Source of the DNA: CAIVVT01 sp052145115
GTDB taxonomy: Bacteria; Acidobacteriota; Terriglobia; Bryobacterales; Bryobacteraceae
NCBI GenBank assembly: GCA_052145115.1
Contig: JBKQPG010000043.1
Location: 1-64,000 of the forward strand
Reading direction: 5' to 3'
DNA length: 64,000 bases
The notes under the pieces were generated by a model. It was not told the DNA's origin. It made no database searches and saw only the letters and a program-made list of their open reading frames with translations. Below are positions 38,823 through 48,075 of the stretch, in pieces (within the stretch, counting starts at the first letter, position 1; every line of letters starts with the position of its first letter). The position numbers and the translations under genes are program-made.

Positions 38823-39344
38823 CTAGGGCTGCTGAGAGTGCGGGGTCCCGGGCGCGGGCGCCTTCAGGTAGGCGTAGAATCCCAGGTCCTCGCCGGTGCA
38901 GGCCTTGGTCAGGAGGATGATCTGGCCGGTGTGCTCGGCGAAGTGCTCGACGACGTGCAGGATCGCCTCGGTCACGCTGAGGTCGAAGTTCTGCGGCCGG
39001 ATCATCTCCGTCATCCGCGCCTCGGGCAGCGCCTGCAGCGTCAGGCACGCCTCGGCGACCGTCTCGCGCAGCCGCTTCAGCAGCTCCTGGCGCGCAACGC
39101 CGGCGCGCGCGGCGAACTCGGCGTCGCGCTGCCGCACGTCGGGCGCGCCGCCGACGCCGTGCAGGATCCACTGCCGCACGTTGCCCGCCAGGTGCAGGCA
39201 CAGGTTGCCGGCGGCGTTCGAGTTCTCACCCGCTCGCCCCCAGATCTGCTCGTCGCTCAGCTTCCCCAGGCAGGCCTCGATGCGCTCCTCGAGCTGCCGC
39301 AGCTTGCGCGCCGCGCAATCGATCACCAGCCGCTCCACGCTCAT
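38823..39344 (-). CDS. DinB-like / DUF1572 four-helix protein
   Basis: 173 residues, predicted all-helical. The likely metal ligands of the DinB/YfiT fold are visible as His in LCLHLAGNVRQWI near residue 50 and in HVVEHFAEHTGQIILL near residue 130. Members of this superfamily are putative thiol-dependent transferases or hydrolases, but no activity can be assigned. The start overlaps the stop of the 462-residue hypothetical gene by 4 bp, so the two are coupled. Confidence 0.8.
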   Translation of the reverse strand: MSVERLVIDCAARKLRQLEERIEACLGKLSDEQIWGRAGENSNAAGNLCLHLAGNVRQWILHGVGGAPDVRQRDAEFAARAGVARQELLKRLRETVAEACLTLQALPEARMTEMIRPQNFDLSVTEAILHVVEHFAEHTGQIILLTKACTGEDLGFYAYLKAPAPGTPHSQQP

Positions 39345-40729
39345 GACGGTTTACCCTCCTTGCCGCCCGGTCTGTTCTGTTCCGTATTGTCCGTCAGCAG
39401 CGAGTCAAGTTCCAGCAGCAGCCAGCGCGCGTCGAGATCGACGTGGTGCAGGCCCAGCTCGGCGGGTTCGATGTTGTTCTTCTTCAGATACTCGGCGAAG
39501 AGCATGATCATCGTGCCGGGCGAGCCGCCGATGCGGAAGATGGCGCAGCTGGAATCGCCGCACTGCACCAGCACATCAAAGCTCGCGGCGAGCGCCTGCG
39601 CGGCCTGGGCGGCGAGGGCCCGCTCCCCGTGCTCGAAGCATAGCCGCGCCATCCCAGCCAGCAGCACCAGAGTGTCGCCGCTGGGCCGCATGCGGGCACC
39701 GTCCCGGAGTGTCTCAGCGGCCAGCGAGGCCCAGCGCGGGGCGTCCAGTTCGCCGGACCGCGAGTCGAGCAGGTCGCCCAGCATCGCGGCGCGCGCGCCG
39801 GCGTACTCCTGCGAGCGAATCAGCCGCAGAGCGGCGTCCAGCGGCAGGTCCTTTGTTTCGGGCAGGTCCTTCAGACCCGGGTCGTCGGCCTGCTCGCCGA
39901 AACCGAGGTCGATGTCGAAGTCGAACTTGAAATCAAGCTTCATCTTGGCCCCGCCGGGCTCCTCGTCGGCAGGCTCGCTGAGGGGCGAGCCGGGCTCGGC
40001 GGCGGCGTTGGGCGCCCCGCCTTGTGCAGTGGCGGACGGGCGTTGCGCAAGCGCCTTGCGCGCGGCGCGGCAGCGTGCCAGGGCCTGGCGGGCCAGCGCC
40101 GGCTGTGCGCGCCGCCAGGCGGCGGCAATGGTCTCGAGCTGCGCCACCTCGTCCGGCTCAGGCTGCTCGGGGAAGGCTCCCACGATCTCCGCCAGCAGCG
40201 GCGCGAAGTCGGCGGGGTGAGATTCGCGCGCCTGACTCAGTAGCTGCCCGGCGTTGGTGAGGTTGTAGGCGCCGGCGGCGAGGGCGCGGGAGAGCGCGTC
40301 GCGGGTGTGGCTCCAATCCTTGAGGCCGCCGATCAACTGGTCGTAGCAGGCGGCGAGCGGATCGGCGGTTTGGCCGGGGACGCGGCGCGACTGGGTGGCG
40401 CAGAGTGATTCGGCGTAGGCGGCGTCGAGGGGCGCCAGCAGCTTCACGATGCTTTTGAGGAATGCGGCGCGCGTCGAGGCGTCGGTGAGCTGCAGCGTAC
40501 CCTGGCCAGCGTCGCGCAGGAAACGCGCGGCGCGGGCATCGTCGTGGCCTTTCAGGACCCTGCCGGCGCGAATCTGGGTGTCGATGCCGAAGACGGGCGG
40601 CTCGGCCATGGCGGCGTTTTCGATCTGCTCGATCAGGACCGCTGTGCGCCGCTCGAGGCCCGCGGAGCCTGTCTCCGGCGATTGGAGCGCGAGCGCCACG
40701 GCGAGGAGCAGGAGCGGGCCGGGGAGCAT
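39341..40729 (-). CDS. Exported hypothetical protein
   Basis: 462 residues beginning with a hydrophobic signal-like segment (MLPGPLLLLAVALALQSPE). The body is Ala/Leu-rich helical, with pairs of helices reminiscent of TPR or HEAT repeats but no clear consensus. An unusual acidic-aromatic patch, KLDFKFDFDIDLGFGEQ, lies near residue 270 after a Pro/Glu-rich linker. I do not recognise the family. It is coupled to the DinB-like gene by a 4-bp overlap and follows the E2 gene by 90 bp. Confidence 0.7.
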   Translation of the reverse strand: MLPGPLLLLAVALALQSPETGSAGLERRTAVLIEQIENAAMAEPPVFGIDTQIRAGRVLKGHDDARAARFLRDAGQGTLQLTDASTRAAFLKSIVKLLAPLDAAYAESLCATQSRRVPGQTADPLAACYDQLIGGLKDWSHTRDALSRALAAGAYNLTNAGQLLSQARESHPADFAPLLAEIVGAFPEQPEPDEVAQLETIAAAWRRAQPALARQALARCRAARKALAQRPSATAQGGAPNAAAEPGSPLSEPADEEPGGAKMKLDFKFDFDIDLGFGEQADDPGLKDLPETKDLPLDAALRLIRSQEYAGARAAMLGDLLDSRSGELDAPRWASLAAETLRDGARMRPSGDTLVLLAGMARLCFEHGERALAAQAAQALAASFDVLVQCGDSSCAIFRIGGSPGTMIMLFAEYLKKNNIEPAELGLHHVDLDARWLLLELDSLLTDNTEQNRPGGKEGKPS

Positions 40730-40819
40730 GAACCGATTGTACGGCGAAGCGAGCGGCGCAGCGGTGAATCGGCCGCAGGGGCGACTATCAGGATGGCTGG
40801 ACGGGACGTGGCGGCTGTA

Positions 40820-42148
40820 CTACAGGACCTCGCCGCTCCAGTTCTCGATCACCTGCTTGACCTTCTGGCAGAACTGGTCGCCCAGAGCGCCGTCGATGAG
40901 GCGATGGTCGAAGGTCAGGGCCAGGTAGCCACAAGAGCGTATGGCGATGGCATCGCCGTCGACGACGACGGGGACCTTCTCGACCGCGCCCAGGCCGAGG
41001 ATGGCGACCTGCGGCTGGTTGATGACGGGCGTGGCGAAGAGGCTGCCGAAGCTGCCGAAGTTGGTGATGGAGAAAGTGCCGCCGGAGACCTCGTCGGGCT
41101 TGAGCTGGCGGGAGCGGGCGCGGGCGGCGAGGTCGACGATGGCACGCTGCAAGCCGGCGACGCTCTTCTCGTCGGCCTGGCGGATGACGGGCACGATCAG
41201 GCCGTTTTCCAGCGCCACGGCGATACCGATATTGATCTCATTGTGATAGAGGATGTTGGTCCCCTCGATGGACGCGTTGACAATGGGGAAGGCGCGCAGG
41301 GCTTCGGCGGCGGCGCGGACGACGAAGGGCAGGAAGGTCAGGCCGAAGCCGTAACGCTGGCGGAACTCCTCTTTCGAGCGGGCGCGGAGGCGAGCGACTT
41401 GCGTCATATCGACGCGGTGGACGGTGGTGACGTGGGCCGAAGTGCGCTTGGAGAGGACCATGTGCTCGGCGATCTTCTGGCGCATGATGGACATTGGCTC
41501 GAGGCGCACTTTGGCGGGCTCGGGACGCGCCAGCGGGGGGAAGGACTCGGGCGCAGGCCTGGCCGCCGTAGCCACCGGGGCGGAGGCGGCAGCCGGCGCA
41601 GCAACAGGCGCGGGGGGCGGCGTCCCGGCAGCGGGTGCTGCCCCGCGGGAGGCCAGATAGGCATCGACGTCCGCCCTGGTGACGCGGCCGCCGGCGCCGG
41701 TGCCCTTCACGAGTCTCAAATCGATGTTGTTTTCGCGGGCGAGCTTGCGGACCAGCGGGCTGACGGGGCCGGCGAGTTCCTCGGCGACCGGCTCGGGGGC
41801 GACGGCTGCAGGAGCCGGCTCAGCCACGGGGGCGGGAGCAATGACGGGCGCAGGGGCTGGCGCGGGCTTCGCTTCTGCGGGCGGCGCGGCAGCCGCGGCG
41901 GCGACGGATTCGCCGGCGGCGCCGATGCGGGCGACGACGGTATTGATGGCGACGACCGCACCCTCCTGGACCAGGATCTCGGTGAGGATGCCCTCGGCGG
42001 GGGCCGGAATTTCGGTATCGACCTTATCGGTGGAGATCTCGAAGAGCGGCTCGTCGCGTTGGACGGAGTCGCCGACCTTCTTCAGCCACTTGGTCAGCGT
42101 GCCTTCGACAATGCTCTCGCCCATCTGGGGCATCACAACATCGGTCAT
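40820..42148 (-). CDS. 2-oxoacid dehydrogenase complex E2 (dihydrolipoamide acyltransferase)
   Basis: Transfers acyl groups from lipoyl-lysine to CoA. The 442-residue product has one N-terminal lipoyl domain with the lipoylated Lys42 in EISTDKVDTEIPAP, an Ala/Pro-rich swinging arm, and a peripheral-subunit-binding domain (VSPLVRKLARENNIDL) near residue 140. The catalytic domain ends with FDHRLIDGALGDQF (HxxxDG active site). It is encoded behind lpdA (E3) and lipB; an E1 gene is not in the window, so pyruvate, 2-oxoglutarate or branched-chain specificity is open. Confidence 0.93.
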   Translation of the reverse strand: MTDVVMPQMGESIVEGTLTKWLKKVGDSVQRDEPLFEISTDKVDTEIPAPAEGILTEILVQEGAVVAINTVVARIGAAGESVAAAAAAPPAEAKPAPAPAPVIAPAPVAEPAPAAVAPEPVAEELAGPVSPLVRKLARENNIDLRLVKGTGAGGRVTRADVDAYLASRGAAPAAGTPPPAPVAAPAAASAPVATAARPAPESFPPLARPEPAKVRLEPMSIMRQKIAEHMVLSKRTSAHVTTVHRVDMTQVARLRARSKEEFRQRYGFGLTFLPFVVRAAAEALRAFPIVNASIEGTNILYHNEINIGIAVALENGLIVPVIRQADEKSVAGLQRAIVDLAARARSRQLKPDEVSGGTFSITNFGSFGSLFATPVINQPQVAILGLGAVEKVPVVVDGDAIAIRSCGYLALTFDHRLIDGALGDQFCQKVKQVIENWSGEVL

Positions 42149-42177
42149 GGGGTGCTCTCCATTCGTGCCAACCAACG

Positions 42178-42900
42178 TCAGACGACCGCAGGGGCTTCGG
42201 CGGCGACTGCATCGTACTCGAAGACCCGCGCGAACTCCTCGACCAGCGCCTGCTGGACGGTTTCACGCGGCAGCGCGATTCCGAGCGCTTCCAAGGATGT
42301 CACGGGCCGGGTGAGCCCGCAAGGAATAATGTAGCGAAAATAGCTCAGGTCGGTGGCCCAGTTGAAGGCCAAGCCGTGGGTAGTGACCCAGCGCGAGATG
42401 TGTACGCCGATGGCGCAGATTTTGGCCAATTGACCGTCTTTATCGAGCACCCAGACTCCCGTTGCTCCCGGCTCGCGGCATCCCCGCACCCCGAAGCGCG
42501 CCAAGGTCCGGATCACCGTCTCCTCCAGGCCCCGGACGTAGGCCACGACATCGCGTTTCCATTCTCGCAGATCGACAATCGGGTAGCCGACAATCTGGCC
42601 GGGACCATGGTAGGTGATGTCGCCGCCGCGGTTGATCTCGAAGAAATCGATGCCCAGCGCGGCCAGCCGGTCGCGGCTGAGCAGCACGTTTTCCAGGCGG
42701 CCGTTGCGGCCCAGGGTCAGCACGTGAGGATGCTCGAGCAGCAGGAACTGGTCACAGATTTCGCCGGCTTTGCGGCGGGCCTCGAGGGTCTGCTGCAAGG
42801 TCCAGGCGTCGGCGAAGGAGATGCGGCCGAGTTCGCGCACCTCGAGTTCCCTCATGCGGCGGGATGCCGCGGGCGCGTCAGGCACGGGCAGGTCAGGCAT
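42178..42900 (-). CDS. lipB: Octanoyl-[acyl-carrier-protein]:protein N-octanoyltransferase
   Basis: Moves octanoate from ACP to lipoyl domains, the first step of lipoate synthesis, here directly beside its E2 target. The 240-residue product shows the LipB signature RGGDITYHGPGQIVGYPIVD, the catalytic Lys160 and Cys194 (AKICAIGV and IIPCGL) and THGLAFN. The ATG at 42900 overlaps the lpdA stop by 8 bp; an alternative ATG at 42855 (225 residues) would drop a poorly conserved Pro/Ala-rich lead. LipA is not in the window. Confidence 0.95.
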   Translation of the reverse strand: MPDLPVPDAPAASRRMRELEVRELGRISFADAWTLQQTLEARRKAGEICDQFLLLEHPHVLTLGRNGRLENVLLSRDRLAALGIDFFEINRGGDITYHGPGQIVGYPIVDLREWKRDVVAYVRGLEETVIRTLARFGVRGCREPGATGVWVLDKDGQLAKICAIGVHISRWVTTHGLAFNWATDLSYFRYIIPCGLTRPVTSLEALGIALPRETVQQALVEEFARVFEYDAVAAEAPAVV

Positions 42901-44293
42901 TGATGGCCAGGCCGTAGACGTTGTTGAACGCTTCGCCCACGGCTTCGTAGAGCGTGGGGTGGGCGTGAATGGTGGCCATCATGGTCTCGACGGTGGCTTC
43001 GGCTTCCATGGCGGCGACGGCCTCGGCGATCGACTCGTAGGCGTGCGGGCCGATGATGTGCACGCCCAGGATCTCGCCGTAGCGGGCGTCGGCGACGACC
43101 TTCACAAAGCCCTCGTGGGAGCCGAGGATGGAGGCCTTGGAGTTGGCGGCGAAGGGGAATTTGCCGATTTTGACGTCGTAGCCAGACTCGCGCGCCTGCT
43201 TCTCGGTGAGGCCGACGCTGCCGATGCCGGGGTCGGTGTAGGTGCAGCCGGGGATGCGGCGCTTGTTGATCGAAGTGACGGTCTTGCCGGCGATGTGGGC
43301 GACGGCGACCAGGCCTTCCATGGTGGCGACGTGGGCCAGTTGCGGCGTGCCGGCGACGATGTCGCCGATGGCATAAAGGCCCGGCTCGGCGGTCTGCTGG
43401 TAGGGATTCACCGTGACGAAGCCGCGGTCCAGCTCGGCCTTGGTGTTCTCCAGGCCGACGTTTTCCGTGTTGGGCTTGCGCCCGATGGCGACGAGCAGGC
43501 AGTCGCCTTCGAAGGTCTCGGCCTTGCCATTGCCGAGCTTGACGTTCATGCGCACGCCGGCGGCGGTGCGCTCGACTGAGGCGAGGTCGACCTGGGCGTT
43601 GGTCTCGCAGCGGATGCCGCGCTTCTTGAAGCTGCGCTCGAGCAGCTTGGAGACTTCCTCGTCCTCGACGGGCACGACGCGCGGCAGCATTTCGAAGATC
43701 ACGACCTCGCTGCCGAAACTGCGGAAGATGCAGCCGAACTCGGAGCCGACCGCGCCCGAGCCGATGATCAAGAGGCGCTTAGGCGGCTGCTGGAGCCGCA
43801 GGATTTCGATGTTGGTGAGGATGATTTGCGGGTCGGGGGCCAGGCCAGGCAGCAGGCGGGCCTCGCTGCCGGTGGCGAGGATGATGTGGTTGGCCTCGAG
43901 GACGCGCGCGGCGCTGCCGTCTTGCACTTCAACCTGGCCGCGGCCCAGGAGGCGGGCGAAGCCCTTGACGACCTCAACCTTCCGGCGCTTCATCAGGAAC
44001 GCGATGCCGTCGGCGTGCTGGTTGACGATGGCGTCCTTACGCTGCAGAACCAGCGGCAGGTCGAGCACGGGGTTCTGACAATGCAGGCCCTGTTGCTCGG
44101 GATGCTTGAAGTGCTCCCAAATCTCGGCCGTGTTGAGCAGCGCCTTGGTGGGTACGCAGCCGACGTGGAGACAGGTGCCGCCGAGCTTGGGATCCTTCTC
44201 GATGAGCGCGGTTTTGAGGCCGTACTGGCCGGCGCGGATGGCAGCGGAGTAGCCCCCGGGACCGCTGCCGATCACGATCACGTCGTAGGACAT
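42893..44293 (-). CDS. lpdA: Dihydrolipoyl dehydrogenase (E3)
   Basis: FAD flavoprotein that reoxidises dihydrolipoamide with NAD. From ATG 44293, 466 residues begin MSYDVIVIGSGPGGYSAAIR (FAD dinucleotide motif). The redox disulphide is Cys41-Cys46 in GGTCLHVGCVPTKALL. The NAD motif IGSGAVGSEFG and the C-terminal catalytic His in IHAHPTLYEAV are present. First gene of the minus-strand lpdA-lipB-E2 unit; divergent from the POTRA-repeat gene. Confidence 0.96.
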   Translation of the reverse strand: MSYDVIVIGSGPGGYSAAIRAGQYGLKTALIEKDPKLGGTCLHVGCVPTKALLNTAEIWEHFKHPEQQGLHCQNPVLDLPLVLQRKDAIVNQHADGIAFLMKRRKVEVVKGFARLLGRGQVEVQDGSAARVLEANHIILATGSEARLLPGLAPDPQIILTNIEILRLQQPPKRLLIIGSGAVGSEFGCIFRSFGSEVVIFEMLPRVVPVEDEEVSKLLERSFKKRGIRCETNAQVDLASVERTAAGVRMNVKLGNGKAETFEGDCLLVAIGRKPNTENVGLENTKAELDRGFVTVNPYQQTAEPGLYAIGDIVAGTPQLAHVATMEGLVAVAHIAGKTVTSINKRRIPGCTYTDPGIGSVGLTEKQARESGYDVKIGKFPFAANSKASILGSHEGFVKVVADARYGEILGVHIIGPHAYESIAEAVAAMEAEATVETMMATIHAHPTLYEAVGEAFNNVYGLAINA

Positions 44294-44407
44294 CCTTCTT
44301 AGTTTAACAGCCGCTAATGCGGCCATAATTGAGTTGGAACGCAACGGAGGCGGGGGGCGGGCGCGTCGTTAGAGATGGCAGAGCGGACGGAGGGGACTGA
44401 AGCGAGC

Positions 44408-45847
44408 ATGAGGATTGCAAAGAGCGTAATCGTGCTGCTGTTGGCAGCCGGTGGGACGTGGATGGGCGCGCCGGCGGCGCTGGCCCAGGCGCCGGCGAAG
44501 CCGAAAGCCGGCGCAGCGAAGAAGACTACCGCAGCGGGGGCGCAGGGGACGGAGAGGTGGCCGCTTCGGAGCGTGGTTTTCAAAGGCTCAAAACAGTTTA
44601 CCGACGAGCAGTTGATGGCGCTGTCGGGGTTGAAACTGGAAGCGCTGACGGGCAAGGAAGATTTTGACAAGGCGCGCGAGCGGCTGTACGAGACGGGGTG
44701 TTTCGACGCCGTGGCGTACGCCTATGAGCCGGTGGGGACCGAAGGAATGCGCGTGACCTTCGAGGTCGGCGACGTGGAGCAGCGCGGCGGGTGGCGCATC
44801 GAGGGGCTGAAGCTGGCGCCGAAGGAGTTCGCGGCGCGGGCGGCCAAGACGCTGCCGATCTTCGGCGCGGTCATCCCGCTGACCGAGATTTACGCAAAGC
44901 GCATGAGCGAACTGGCGGAGGCGATGTTGAAGGAGCACGGCGCCGGCGAGCCGGTGATCGTGAAATTCGAAGCGGGACTGGAAGGCCAAGTGGTGGCCGT
45001 GCTGCGCTCGAAGACGCCGCCGCCGAACATCGCCGAAGTCATCTTCAAGGGCGGACATGCGGTGCCGGAGCCGGAGGCGCAGAAAGCGATGTCGGAGGTC
45101 GCGGTGGGTACGCCGTGGGATGAACTGATGTTTCGGACGTTCCTGGAGACGACCGCGCGCGCACTGTACGACGTCTACGGCCGGCTGGGCGCGAAGTGGG
45201 TGGCGATCGCTGCGGAGCCGTCCAAGAGCGGGCGGGGCGTGGCGGTGACGGTCACGGTGGACGAGGGGCCGCTGTACAAGCTGGGACGGCTGGACATCGT
45301 TGGCGCGCCCATGCGTGAGGAAGAGGTCAATGCACTGGGCGGAGATTCCTTTAAAAACGGCGGGACGGCCAACCTGAGCGAGATCGGGCGCGGCATGCAG
45401 AAGGTGATCGACAAGGCGAAGGAGCTGGGCTATCTGAAGGCCACGTATCACGCCACAAAGCAGCTCGACGACGAGGCCAAAACGGCCGACGTCCGGGTGG
45501 AGGTCGAGCCGGGGGCGCTGTATAAGATGGGCCGGCTGGATATCGACGGGCTGGATTTCGAGAGCGAGCCGGTGATCCGCAAGATGTGGGCAATGAAGCC
45601 GGGCGAGGCTTACCGCGCGGGCTACCCGGAGATGTTCCTGGCGCAGGTGAAGAAGCGCGGCGTGCTGGACTTCCTGGGGGCCACCAAGGCGGACACGAAG
45701 GTGGACGACCAGCGGGCGGTGGTGGATGTGCGGCTGACATTCAAGGGCGGGGCGCAGCAACTGGACAGCCGTCCCAGAAACAAGCGCGGGGAACTGGAGC
45801 AGCCGACGGGGCCGGAGCAGCCGCAGGGCCCGCGGATGTTCGAATGA
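44408..45847 (+). CDS. Exported POTRA-repeat protein without beta-barrel
   Basis: From ATG 44408, 479 residues with a clear Sec signal (MRIAKSVIVLLLAAGGTWMG then APAALAQ). The body has about five POTRA-like units, for example WPLRSVVFKGSKQFTDEQLM, LYKLGRLDIVGAPMREEEVN and LYKMGRLDIDGLDFESEPV, as in BamA/TamA/ShlB-type proteins. The chain stops in a charged Pro/Gln tail (GPEQPQGPRMFE) where the 16-strand barrel would begin. It may be a soluble periplasmic accessory to outer-membrane assembly; that role is inference. Confidence 0.78.
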   Translation: MRIAKSVIVLLLAAGGTWMGAPAALAQAPAKPKAGAAKKTTAAGAQGTERWPLRSVVFKGSKQFTDEQLMALSGLKLEALTGKEDFDKARERLYETGCFDAVAYAYEPVGTEGMRVTFEVGDVEQRGGWRIEGLKLAPKEFAARAAKTLPIFGAVIPLTEIYAKRMSELAEAMLKEHGAGEPVIVKFEAGLEGQVVAVLRSKTPPPNIAEVIFKGGHAVPEPEAQKAMSEVAVGTPWDELMFRTFLETTARALYDVYGRLGAKWVAIAAEPSKSGRGVAVTVTVDEGPLYKLGRLDIVGAPMREEEVNALGGDSFKNGGTANLSEIGRGMQKVIDKAKELGYLKATYHATKQLDDEAKTADVRVEVEPGALYKMGRLDIDGLDFESEPVIRKMWAMKPGEAYRAGYPEMFLAQVKKRGVLDFLGATKADTKVDDQRAVVDVRLTFKGGAQQLDSRPRNKRGELEQPTGPEQPQGPRMFE

Positions 45848-45856
45848 GGCGCGGAC

Positions 45857-47929
45857 TCAACGTCCGGCGACGAAGTCGAGCACCTGTTGGAGCGCGGGCG
45901 CGGGGCGATGGGTGGCGGGGTCGCTCAACACGGCTTGCCACGAATTGGCGATGCATTGCTTTTCGCCGGGCGTCAGATGCCAGCTGAGAGGCGGCGATTT
46001 TTCACAATCCCCAGTGACGCGATAGCGCAGCGTGACGGTGGTGAACTGGTTGGGGCGTAAGCCGTAGATGTGCTCAAAGCGTGTCTGGAACAGCGAAACT
46101 TCCAGGTCGTCGCGGCTGCGCTGGCTGTAGGAGCGGGCGTTGTAGAGCAGGTCGACGGGCGCCAGCAGTTGCCACAGCCGGCCGTGGGAGACGGGCGCAG
46201 CGGAGTCGTCGACGGGGAAAGACTCGATGGCCAGAAGCAGGACCTGCAGCTTGTCGGAACGATCCGGGGACAGGCTGCCCAGGGCGTCCTCGAGCCAGGC
46301 CATGGCCGAGAATAGGCCGTAATTGTCGAAATAGCCGCCATCGCCAAAATGGCGGAAAGAGGGCGAGCCCTGCGGAGGCCGGGCCGAAGGGGAGACGTAG
46401 GGGAAGGTGGCGGAGAGGCGCGCAGCGGTCGGCAACTGAAGGTCCACGCCGGGGTTGTTGTCGGTGTCGAACCAGTCGCGCAGGCCGGTGTTGTTGGCGA
46501 AAACGGAAGACGTGGAAAAGGCGACGGGCGAACCGTCCTCGACCGAAGTCGCGTTCAGGATCACGGCGGGGAGCGAGCCGGGCGCCGCCAGCATCAGGGA
46601 GGCGTAGTGGCCCAGAGTGACGTGGTTGGCGCCGGCCGTGCCAAGGCAGTCCTCCAGGGCCTGGCCACGGTCGGACCAGGGATAGGCGAGGCCGTGGGCG
46701 ACGGCCTCCAGCACGGAGGTGCTGCCGAGATCCGCCAGTTCGTCGAGCGCAATGCCGGAGCCTTCCATTTTGGGATACAGGCGCAGGGAGTAGTAAAGGC
46801 CGACGGAGCCGCCGGAGACGCCGCTCAGCAAGCGGACCGTGTCGCGGAAGCGCGCATCCTGGCGCTGGAGGCCGGCCATGACGGCGGTGGTCCAGGCGGA
46901 GGCCTGGATGCCGCCTCCGGCCGAGGCGACGATCAGCATGCGCGGGGCCAATTTCGAGTTCATGACCACGTCGGTCGGAGTGGGGCGGGCGAGGGGCTTC
47001 TCGGCGGGAAACACCGGAAAATAATGATCCTGAGAGGACCAGAAGGCGGTGATGGCGGCCAGCACAACGAACGGCGCCAGCACCGGGATGCGCCAGCGGT
47101 CGAGCAGAAACGAGAGCGCGCCGAGCACCCATCCGAGCAGCGTCAACAGGATCACAATGAACGCCAGGGCGGAGGCGATCTGACCGATGACCGGCGTGGC
47201 GTCGCCGTGATGAACGGACCCATGGAAGGTCACGCTGGTCCCGCCAATCGCGTAGATCAAGGTGTAGCCGAGGGCCAGAAAAGCGGACAAGGCATGGCCG
47301 GACAGGAATCCGCCGTGGACCGGATCCACATAGCCCGGCCCCAGGAAACGGGCCAAGCGGTGACTGAAGCGGCTGCCGGCGGCATGCAGCCGGGGTGTCA
47401 GCGGGCGGGCCTGATAGGCCCGCTGCGCGCCCGGAACCATGCGCAGGGGCAGGATCATCTCGGCCGGCGCGGCGGCCGTATCGTGCGGGGCGCCGAAGCG
47501 CAGCGCCAGCCATAAGAGGGCGATGGTCTCCAACAGCACGAGGGCCAGCGCGGCCAGGGCGATCAGGGCGTAAAGCCAGACCGGGCGATTGGCCGGATCG
47601 AGTTGCGGAGCGGTCCAGACCAGAAAGCAGACCGTGGCGGCGGAAGGCATGGAAGTCGCGAGGATGACCCATCCGCTGGAGGGCGGGTGGCCGTCGGGCA
47701 GGCCGATGCGCCGCGGTCCGTAAAGCAAGACGAGGTTAATGCTGGCGGCCAGCGAGGTCGCGGCGCTCCACAAGGCCGCGGCGACGAAGAGGAACTGCCA
47801 GGGCGTGAGATCAGCGAAGCCGCGCGACAGCGACATATCGGGCTGCATCAGCAGGATCAGGCCGGGGCCGTACAGCAGCCAGAAAAAGATCGGGACGCGC
47901 AGCAGCGACAGCCAGTACAGGAGATTCAT
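45857..47929 (-). CDS. Membrane-bound patatin-like phospholipase
   Basis: 690 residues. The first 290 contain about seven or eight hydrophobic segments. The second half is a patatin domain: glycine-rich IVASAGGGIQASAWTT (oxyanion loop), the nucleophile elbow GVSGGS near residue 372 and the Asp motif GDGGYFDNYG near residue 530, forming a Ser-Asp dyad. Patatins hydrolyse lipid acyl chains. The fusion to a polytopic membrane region is unusual. The gene converges on the POTRA gene with only 9 bp between stops. Confidence 0.82.
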   Translation of the reverse strand: MNLLYWLSLLRVPIFFWLLYGPGLILLMQPDMSLSRGFADLTPWQFLFVAAALWSAATSLAASINLVLLYGPRRIGLPDGHPPSSGWVILATSMPSAATVCFLVWTAPQLDPANRPVWLYALIALAALALVLLETIALLWLALRFGAPHDTAAAPAEMILPLRMVPGAQRAYQARPLTPRLHAAGSRFSHRLARFLGPGYVDPVHGGFLSGHALSAFLALGYTLIYAIGGTSVTFHGSVHHGDATPVIGQIASALAFIVILLTLLGWVLGALSFLLDRWRIPVLAPFVVLAAITAFWSSQDHYFPVFPAEKPLARPTPTDVVMNSKLAPRMLIVASAGGGIQASAWTTAVMAGLQRQDARFRDTVRLLSGVSGGSVGLYYSLRLYPKMEGSGIALDELADLGSTSVLEAVAHGLAYPWSDRGQALEDCLGTAGANHVTLGHYASLMLAAPGSLPAVILNATSVEDGSPVAFSTSSVFANNTGLRDWFDTDNNPGVDLQLPTAARLSATFPYVSPSARPPQGSPSFRHFGDGGYFDNYGLFSAMAWLEDALGSLSPDRSDKLQVLLLAIESFPVDDSAAPVSHGRLWQLLAPVDLLYNARSYSQRSRDDLEVSLFQTRFEHIYGLRPNQFTTVTLRYRVTGDCEKSPPLSWHLTPGEKQCIANSWQAVLSDPATHRPAPALQQVLDFVAGR

Positions 47930-48075
47930 AGCGTTTCCAGAGTAGGAGGGATCTGATGAATTGTAAGGGCGTTTTTGCTCCGTGGAAATAGAAAAAGATG
48001 GAGAGAATTGTGTAGTGATAGACTCGGGGCGGAAAAGCGCAGGCCCGCGAGCGGGCCAGTTTCAGGAGAACGGGT

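Noticed and set aside
40544..42334. Plus-strand frame of 596 codons opposite the E2 and hypothetical genes
   Set aside because: Glycine/aspartate-rich antisense of the Ala/Pro linker of E2; no recognisable domain and no ribosome binding site.
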